DNA of 11,864 nucleotides from Flavobacterium psychrophilum (GTDB lineage Bacteria > Bacteroidota > Bacteroidia > Flavobacteriales > Flavobacteriaceae): NCBI GenBank assembly GCA_945897545.1, contig CAMDGJ010000075.1:1-11864 (forward strand). Reading direction: 5' to 3'. The position numbers were made by a program, and so were the translations under genes. The notes under the pieces are model-generated. The model did not search any database and was not told the origin of the DNA. It worked only from the letters and a program-made list of their open reading frames with translations. Of the stretch, positions 6,642 to 11,864 are shown one piece after another; positions within the stretch are counted from its first letter, which is position 1, and the number at the start of each line of letters is the position of its first letter.

Positions 6642-8414
6642 ATGACTACTATTAACAGATTATTTGATTTCCAATATTACCAATTAGAGCATTACAAAAT
6701 TCCTGATGCATTGGTTACCAAATATAATGGCGTGTGGATAAAAACTTCGACCGAAGAATATATAGCAAAAGCAAATGCCGTTTCGAGAGCTTTATTGCGA
6801 ATGGGGGTTCAAAAAGACGATAAAATTGCACTAATTTCGACTAATAATAGATCGGAATGGAGCATAATGGATATTGGAATCTTGCAAATAGGAGCGCAAA
6901 ATGTACCCGTTTATCCAACAATTTCAGAAGTGGATTATGAATATATACTCAACCATTCAGGTGCAAGCTACTGTTTTGTCTCTGACGCCGAAGTGTTGAG
7001 AAAAGTAAATTTAATCAAATCAAATGTACCCAATTTAAAAGAAGTGTTTTCTTTTGACACCATTGAAGGCTGCAAAAATTGGAATGATCTACTCCTTCTT
7101 GGCGAAGACAAAAGCAATCAAGACGCAGTCGAAGACAGAAAAAATAATGTCAAACCCGAAGAGCTAGCTACTATAATTTATACTTCAGGAACAACCGGCA
7201 AACCAAAAGGAGTAATGCTTTCGCATAATAATATTGTGTCCAATGTTCTAGATAGCGCTTCAAGAATTCCTTTTGAGAAAGGAAATAGTCGAGCTTTGAG
7301 TTTCTTGCCTATTTGTCATATTTTCGAAAGAATTATTTTGTATATGTACCAACATTGTGGTGTTTCAGTTTATTTTGGAGAATCGATTGAAAAAATCAGT
7401 GACAATATAAAAGAAGTAAAACCTAATGTAATGACTTGCGTTCCAAGGCTTATCGAAAAAGTCTATGACAAAATCTATTCAAAAGGCTTAGAATTAAAAG
7501 GAATAAAAAGAAAATTATTCTTTTGGGCAGTTGATTTAGGTCTTAAATACGAACCCTACGGAGCCAATGGATTTTGGTATGAAACTCAATTAAAAATCGC
7601 ACGTAAACTCATTTTTAGTAAATGGAAAGAAGGTTTAGGAGGTAATTTAGATTTAATGGTTTCCGGAAGTGCGGCTTTACAGCCAAGGCTTGCGAGAGTA
7701 TTCGCTGCCGCAGAAATGCCAGTTGTAGAAGGCTATGGATTGACCGAAACTTCTCCTGTAATAGCTGTAAACGATATGCGAAATTTTGGTTTCAAAGTGG
7801 GAACAGTTGGTAAATTAATCGATAATGTAGAAGTGAAAATTGCCGAAGATGGCGAAATCCTTTGCAAAGGTCCAAATGTAATGATGGGGTACTTTAAAGA
7901 CGAAACTTTAACAAAAGAAGTTATTGTTGACGGATACTTCCACACAGGAGATATTGGCGAAATTGATAGCGAAGGTTTCTTGAAAATTACAGATCGAAAG
8001 AAAGAAATGTTTAAAACATCAGGTGGTAAATATATTTCACCTCAATTGCTCGAAAATGCGATGAAACAATCGCGTTTCATCGAACAAATAATGGTTATTG
8101 GCGATGGTCAAAAAATGCCAGGTGCTTTTATTCAACCCAATTTTGATTTCGTAAAAGAATGGGCAAAAATTCATAAATTAGATATTGGAACTACAAACGA
8201 AGCAATTGTTTCAAATCCTAAAGTTATTGAACGAATCCAGGAAGATATAACCGAATTAAATGAAAAATTTGGAAATTGGGAAAAAATCAAGCGTTTCGAA
8301 TTGACTCCTGATATTTGGTCGATAGATGGTGGGCACCTGACGCCTACTCTAAAATTAAAACGAAAAATCGTGATGGAAAAATATATTGATTTATTTCATA
8401 AAATTTATGGCTAA
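6642..8414 (+). CDS. Long-chain fatty acid-CoA ligase (AMP-forming acyl-CoA synthetase)
   Basis: Activates fatty acids to acyl-CoA with ATP and CoA, the entry step to beta-oxidation or lipid synthesis. The 590-residue length fits FadD15/FadD-like long-chain ligases. The adenylate-forming signature YTSGTTGKPKG is at 180-190, the YGLTETSP motif at 365-372, HTGD with Asp437 at 434-437, and the hinge/lid segment DRKKEMFKTSGGKYISPQ from 451. All the key motifs are intact. No transmembrane segment or signal peptide is evident, so a cytoplasmic or membrane-peripheral location is likely. Downstream, after other genes, lie a MarR regulator and a 3-hydroxyacyl-CoA dehydrogenase, which supports a role in fatty-acid degradation. 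The next gene starts 55 bp later with no obvious terminator between. Confidence 0.93.
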   Translation: MTTINRLFDFQYYQLEHYKIPDALVTKYNGVWIKTSTEEYIAKANAVSRALLRMGVQKDDKIALISTNNRSEWSIMDIGILQIGAQNVPVYPTISEVDYEYILNHSGASYCFVSDAEVLRKVNLIKSNVPNLKEVFSFDTIEGCKNWNDLLLLGEDKSNQDAVEDRKNNVKPEELATIIYTSGTTGKPKGVMLSHNNIVSNVLDSASRIPFEKGNSRALSFLPICHIFERIILYMYQHCGVSVYFGESIEKISDNIKEVKPNVMTCVPRLIEKVYDKIYSKGLELKGIKRKLFFWAVDLGLKYEPYGANGFWYETQLKIARKLIFSKWKEGLGGNLDLMVSGSAALQPRLARVFAAAEMPVVEGYGLTETSPVIAVNDMRNFGFKVGTVGKLIDNVEVKIAEDGEILCKGPNVMMGYFKDETLTKEVIVDGYFHTGDIGEIDSEGFLKITDRKKEMFKTSGGKYISPQLLENAMKQSRFIEQIMVIGDGQKMPGAFIQPNFDFVKEWAKIHKLDIGTTNEAIVSNPKVIERIQEDITELNEKFGNWEKIKRFELTPDIWSIDGGHLTPTLKLKRKIVMEKYIDLFHKIYG

Positions 8415-8469
8415 GATGAAATGATAAAATGCCAACAATTTATTGAGTTAAACAATTAAATCTAAAAAA

Positions 8470-9510
8470 ATGGAGGTAATAAAAATTGGTGTTTTGTTAA
8501 TTGGTGTTTTATTATTTAGTGGATGCAAACAAAACCCAGAAGAGGCAATAAAAGCAAATTATCTAGACTTTTCTAAACGCGACGACCAATTTACAGGTGG
8601 AATAAAAATGATTCCCATTTCCACTCCAATTGGTAAATTTAAGGTTTGGACAAAAACCGTAGGGAATAATCCTAAAATTAAAGTGCTATTACTTCACGGC
8701 GGTCCAGGTTTAACACACGAATGTTTCGAAAGTTTTGACGGCTATTTTCCACAAGAAAGTATCGAATATATTTATTATGACCAATTAGGCTCCTATTATA
8801 GCGATCAACCCAATGACAACCGACTTTGGACTAACGAGCGTTTTGTTGAAGAATTAGAACAAGTGCGCAAAGCCTTGAAATTAGACAATACAAATTTTTA
8901 TTTATTGGGACAATCCTGGGGTGGAATTCTAGCAATGGAGTATGCATTAAAATACCAAAAAAACTTAAAAGGTTTGATTATTTCTAATATGATGGCGAGT
9001 GCTCCAGCGTACAATAAATATGCCGAAGAAGTACTTGGGCCACAACTTGATCCTAAAGTATTTAACCAGATTAAAGAGTTTGAGAACAACAAAGACTACG
9101 CTAATCCTAAATATATGGATTTGTTGATGAATTTTTATTATACAAAACACATACTTAGATTTCCGGTCGCACAATGGCCTTAATCTATCAACAGAGCTTT
9201 CAAACATTTGAATCCAAACGTGTATGTTTATATGCAAGGCCCTAGTGAGTTTGGCATCACGGGTGATGCTTCACTAAAAGATTGGGATATCACTTCTAAA
9301 TTAAAAACATTGACTGTTCCTACTTTGGCCATTGGTTCAAAATATGACACAATGGACCCAGAACACATGAAATGGATTTCAAATGAAGTGAAAAACGGCC
9401 GATTTTTATTCTGTCCTAACGGAAGCCATTTGTCTCAATATGATGATCAAGAGCATTACTTTCCTGGTATTATTCAATTCCTTCGTGACGTAGATAATGG
9501 AAATTTCTAG
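8470..9510 (+). pseudogene. Proline iminopeptidase-like alpha/beta hydrolase lipoprotein, split by an in-frame stop
   Basis: Family members release N-terminal proline or related residues from peptides. The start at 8470 gives a lipoprotein signal with lipobox LFSGC (Cys19), so the product would be membrane-anchored outside the cytoplasm. The oxyanion motif HGGPG is at 76-80 and the nucleophile elbow GQSWGG at 147-152 (Ser149). A TAA at 9181-9183 (codon 238) follows FPVAQWP. The same frame then continues without a shift as SINRAFKHLNPNVYVYMQGP..., carrying the expected catalytic Asp293 (KYDTMDP) and His320 (GSHLSQYDDQE), and ends at 9510. The whole frame encodes about 346 residues, a normal length for the family. 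The first product alone (237 residues) lacks the Asp and His and should be inactive. One base change, for example GAA to TAA, explains it; sequencing error is the main alternative. Confidence 0.88.
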
Positions 9511-9537
9511 AAATAGACGTCAAAATAACTTTACTTC

Positions 9538-9573
9538 ATTATTAACAATTTGTAATGCTAAATAGTTAATAAT
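9538..9573 (+). terminator. Weak AT-only hairpin after the hydrolase pseudogene
   Basis: ATTATTAAC (9538-9546) and GTTAATAAT (9565-9573) form a perfect 9-bp inverted repeat around an 18-base loop. Only a short T run follows, and the stem has a single G-C pair, so termination would be poor. It may be chance in AT-rich DNA. The rest of the 137-bp gap (9511-9647) holds no gene and no convincing promoter, although TACTTTTA at 9611-9618 is a near match to TAnnTTTG. Confidence 0.2.
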
Positions 9574-9647
9574 TTTAACATTTGTTCAATAGCAATACTC
9601 GTTTTTTTAATACTTTTATCTTGTAAACCAATTAAAACTATTAAATT

Positions 9648-10046
9648 ATGAATGCAAAAAAATTTTTAGTTTCAGGCGTTGTGGGTGGTATTGTAAACTT
9701 TCTATTAGGATGGCTGTTTTACGGGATTCTTTTTGAAAGTCAATTTCCAGTTCAAGAAGGAGAAGTAATGAATCTGACTATGATTGCTTTAGGCTGTTTA
9801 GTCGGAGGATTATTTATTGCATATATTTTTACGAAATGGGCACATATTTCAAATTGGGCAACAGGATTACAAGCCGGAGCGATAATTGGTTTGTTTTTAG
9901 CGTTGTATTATGATTTTTATGATAATGCAACGAAAACAAATGCTGATATTGATTGGCAAACGATGGGATTAGATATTATTCTTACCGTTGTTATGACTGC
10001 AGTAACTGCTACTGTTATTGCAATTATTATTGATAAAATAAAGTAG
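9648..10046 (+). CDS. Small four-helix integral membrane protein of unknown function
   Basis: A 132-residue protein with four predicted membrane helices at about 6-29, 43-62, 70-88 and 107-128. The helices are rich in Gly and Ala (SGVVGGIVNFLLGWLFYG; LGCLVGGLFIAYIF). A short acidic and polar loop (about 89-104, DFYDNATKTNADIDW) lies between helices 3 and 4. The overall layout is like small DUF1761-type membrane proteins, but I cannot assign a family with confidence and no catalytic motif is seen. The ATG at 9648 is preceded by an A/T-rich leader and no Shine-Dalgarno sequence. The gene has its own strong terminator downstream and no close upstream partner, so it is probably transcribed alone. 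Confidence 0.82.
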   Translation: MNAKKFLVSGVVGGIVNFLLGWLFYGILFESQFPVQEGEVMNLTMIALGCLVGGLFIAYIFTKWAHISNWATGLQAGAIIGLFLALYYDFYDNATKTNADIDWQTMGLDIILTVVMTAVTATVIAIIIDKIK

Positions 10047-10068
10047 AGATTTAATGTTTACATTCTAT

Positions 10069-10096
10069 AACTCCTCAAGAAATTGGGGAGTTTTTT
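10069..10096 (+). terminator. Intrinsic terminator with GAAA tetraloop
   Basis: A 10-bp stem pairs AACTCCTCAA (10069-10078) with TTGGGGAGTT (10083-10092), with one T-G wobble, around a GAAA loop (10079-10082), and runs into a T tract (10091-10096). It lies 22 bp after the small membrane-protein gene and separates it from the MarR operon. Confidence 0.9.
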
Positions 10097-10134
10097 ATGG
10101 CACTAAATTTATAATAAAAATAATTGTAATTTAT

Positions 10135-10146
10135 TATGCGTGCATA
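10135..10146. promoter_or_regulatory. Inverted repeat upstream of the MarR promoter element
   Basis: TATGC and GCATA form a 5-bp inverted repeat around GT. Its centre is about 17 bp upstream of the candidate -7 element, so a bound protein would cover the -33 region. MarR proteins usually bind inverted repeats near their own promoters, which makes this a possible operator, but the sequence alone is weak. Confidence 0.25.
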
Positions 10147-10157
10147 GTATTTTTTAT

Positions 10158-10176
10158 TACATTTGAAAACGTTTTC
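10158..10176 (+). promoter_or_regulatory. Candidate MarR-operon -7 element with abutting 12-bp palindrome (operator)
   Basis: TACATTTG (10158-10165) is a full match to the Bacteroidota -7 consensus TAnnTTTG; no TTG lies at normal -33 spacing. Its last G begins the perfect palindrome GAAAACGTTTTC (10165-10176), which covers the predicted transcription start and lies 23 bp before the ATG at 10200. A central CG with A/T arms is typical of LacI/GalR-family operators (close to the Bacillus cre pattern), but autoregulation by the MarR protein is also plausible. Confidence 0.5.
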
Positions 10177-10199
10177 GTAAAAAAGATTAAAAAAAAAAT

Positions 10200-10637
10200 A
10201 TGAAAGATAAAACTATAGATTACATACTGCGTGCGACTTGGCAAGCGGTTGCCAGAATGTACAACGATGAAGCCTCTAATTACGGTGCAACAATGGCTAC
10301 AGGTTTTACCCTGCTAAGTATTGACAAAGAAGGAGGAACTCCATCTACAGCATTAGCGCCAAAAATGGGAATGGAAGCCACAAGCTTGACCAGAACATTG
10401 AAATCTATGGAAGAAAAAGGACTAATAATCCGAAAAAAAAATCCTGATGATGGCCGTGGAGTGCTAATTTATCTAACTGAATTCGGAAAAGAAAAAAGAG
10501 AATTGTCAAAAAATACGGTACTCAAATTTAATGAAGTGGTTAAACAAAATGTGTCAGCTGAAAAACTCCTGCATTTTATGGAAGTCTCTGAAACCATCAA
10601 TGAATTAATTTCCGAAAACAAAATATTCAACATCTAA
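10200..10637 (+). CDS. MarR-family transcriptional regulator, probably of the beta-oxidation operon
   Basis: A 145-residue winged-helix DNA-binding protein, which should act as a dimer. The helix-turn-helix lies at about 47-72 (TPSTALAPKMGMEATSLTRT), followed by the wing with the MarR signature Asp84-Gly-Arg86 in PDDGRGVLIYLT (82-93). Residues 5-30 and 94-140 are helical and form the dimer interface. Its stop is 22 bp from the 3-hydroxyacyl-CoA dehydrogenase start, with no terminator between, so the two form an operon. MarR regulators often respond to small ligands; an acyl-CoA or fatty acid would suit this context but is inference. The A-rich leader before ATG 10200 lacks a Shine-Dalgarno sequence, as usual in this phylum. 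Confidence 0.9.
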   Translation: MKDKTIDYILRATWQAVARMYNDEASNYGATMATGFTLLSIDKEGGTPSTALAPKMGMEATSLTRTLKSMEEKGLIIRKKNPDDGRGVLIYLTEFGKEKRELSKNTVLKFNEVVKQNVSAEKLLHFMEVSETINELISENKIFNI

Positions 10638-10659
10638 AATCTATAATCCAAAATAAAAA

Positions 10660-11853
10660 ATGAAAAAAGCTATTAAAAAAGTTGCAGTGATTGGATCCGG
10701 AATTATGGGTTCAGGAATTGCTTGTCATTTTGCCAATATTGGGGTCGAAGTCCTGCTTTTGGATATTGTTCCAAGAGAACTTACTGATGCGGAAGCCAAG
10801 AAAGGACTAACTCTTGAGAGTAAAATAGTGCGCAACCGCTTGGTCAACGAACATTTGCAAAACGCCTTAAAGTCAAAGCCCTCTCCTATTTACCACCAGA
10901 AATTCGCCAGTAGAATTACTACTGGAAATACAACAGATGATTTGGCGCAATTGGCAAATGTTGATTGGATTATCGAGGTTGTGGTGGAACGTTTGGACAT
11001 CAAAAAAATGGTGTTTGAACAAATCGAAAAATACCGCAAACCGGGAACATTGATTACCTCAAACACTTCGGGAATTCCTATTCATTTTATGAGCGAAGGA
11101 AGAAGTGAAGATTTCCAGAAACACTTCTGTGGAACGCACTTTTTTAATCCGGCGCGTTACTTAAAATTATTTGAAATTATTCCCGGCCCACAAACTTCAA
11201 CTGAAGTTTTGGACTTCCTTACCGTATATGGAGAGAAATTTTTGGGTAAAACTTCAGTTGTGGCCAAAGATACTCCGGCTTTTATAGGTAACAGAATCGG
11301 AATTTTTGGAATCCAAAGTTTGTTTCATTTAGTTAAAGAATTAGGATTGACCATTGAAGAAGTCGATAAACTCACCGGACCTGTTATTGGAAGACCAAAA
11401 TCGGCAACTTTCAGGACGGTCGATGTGGTTGGTTTAGATACGTTGGTTCATGTTGCTAACGGAATTTACGAAAACTGCCCGAACGACGAACAACACGAAT
11501 TGTTCAAATTACCTGATTTCGTCAATAAAATGATGGAAAACAAATGGCTAGGAAGCAAAACAGGGCAAGGTTTCTACAAAAAAGAAGGAAGAGATATTCT
11601 GTCTTTGGATTTAGACACTTTGGAATATCGTGCGGCTAAAAAAGCATCATTTGCTACTTTAGAACTCACGAAAACTATCGATAAACCTATTGATCGTTTC
11701 AAGGTTTTGGTTAAAGGAAAAGACAAGGCAGGAGATCCCAAAAACAATTATTCGAATATTCATGGGCGGAACCCTAGGTTTGGCAATTACTGCCGGAATT
11801 GGTTGGTTGGTGGGGCTGACCGGAATTTAATTCCCCTGATACAATTTCGCTAG
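10660..11853 (+). pseudogene. 3-hydroxyacyl-CoA dehydrogenase (FadN-like), truncated and joined to foreign sequence
   Basis: Family members oxidise 3-hydroxyacyl-CoA with NAD+ in beta-oxidation; FadN-type enzymes of about 790-800 residues also carry a C-terminal enoyl-CoA hydratase. Here the NAD-binding motif GSGIMGSG (12-19) ending at Asp35, Ser137 (SNTSG), catalytic His160 (HFFNPA) with Glu172, and Asn211 (FIGNR) are all present. The region to KGKDKAG (about 358, base 11733) closely follows FadN. From there to the TAG at 11851-11853 the 39 residues (DPKNNYSNIHGRNPRFGNYC...) do not resemble the family, and the second half of the enzyme is missing. The gene ends inside the window, so this is not a simple edge effect. 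The N-terminal domain might still fold, but the hydratase half is lost. Confidence 0.88.
11735..11830 (+). pseudogene. C-terminal fragment of a membrane protein (possibly VIT1/CCC1 type)
   Basis: Read in the frame starting at 11735, not that of the dehydrogenase, the bases give IPKTIIRIFMGG, then TLGLAITAGIGWLVGLTGI and a TAA at 11828-11830. A basic IIRIF stretch followed by a Gly/Ala-rich hydrophobic helix and an immediate stop looks like the last transmembrane segment of a transporter. The pattern resembles the C-terminus of VIT1/CCC1 iron/manganese transporters, but 31 residues are too few for a firm call. No start codon for a whole gene is present; the segment begins where dehydrogenase similarity ends. 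Confidence 0.5.
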
Positions 11854-11864
11854 ATCATAAGTTG

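Noticed and set aside
9208..9510. A separate small gene after the hydrolase stop
   Set aside because: It is in the same frame as the hydrolase, starts only with TTG, and encodes the missing C-terminal part of the same enzyme including its Asp and His; it is the second half of one broken gene.

Overview
The window looks like a chromosomal segment from a flavobacterium-like member of the Bacteroidota. The DNA is AT-rich, genes lack Shine-Dalgarno sequences and start behind A-rich leaders, several promoters resemble the Bacteroidota TTG / TAnnTTTG type, and the proteins (a FadN-like 3-hydroxyacyl-CoA dehydrogenase behind a MarR gene, a lipoprotein prolyl aminopeptidase-like hydrolase, a FadD-like ligase) read like flavobacterial ones. 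The genus is inference.

Left part (1-5619, + strand) is the distal half of a type I restriction-modification locus. It holds the 3' part of hsdS (second target-recognition domain and distal spacer helix; the gene enters from the left edge), an AlbA_2/Schlafen-type protein with a GHKL-like ATPase domain (970-2478), and a full-length hsdR (2602-5619) with nuclease and helicase motifs. hsdM and the first half of hsdS should lie just to the left. Between the AlbA_2 gene and hsdR sits a small family of 23-bp repeats that share 17 identical bases with the AlbA_2 gene itself. A hairpin with A and T flanks (5701-5734) closes the locus and probably works in both directions.

Middle part: a small membrane-anchored cysteine phosphatase gene on the - strand (5751-6338) is divergent from a long-chain acyl-CoA synthetase gene (6642-8414) across a 303-bp promoter region. 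Then comes a lipoprotein alpha/beta hydrolase gene interrupted by one in-frame TAA (8470-9510, pseudogene or sequencing error), and a small four-helix membrane protein (9648-10046) followed by a clear GAAA-loop terminator.

Right part: a MarR regulator (10200-10637), with a perfect 12-bp palindrome at its predicted transcription start, is followed after 22 bp by a 3-hydroxyacyl-CoA dehydrogenase. With the ligase this forms a fatty-acid activation and beta-oxidation locus, probably controlled by the MarR protein. The dehydrogenase is intact only to about residue 358. There the sequence switches abruptly, at a GATC, to what looks like the last transmembrane helix of another protein (possibly VIT1/CCC1-type) in a different reading frame. 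This is either a real deletion/rearrangement or a chimeric join at the end of an assembly.

I found no tRNA, rRNA, CRISPR array or transposase. The most unusual items are the repeat family in the RM locus, the AlbA_2-ATPase gene embedded there, the operator-like palindrome before the MarR gene, and the two damaged genes.
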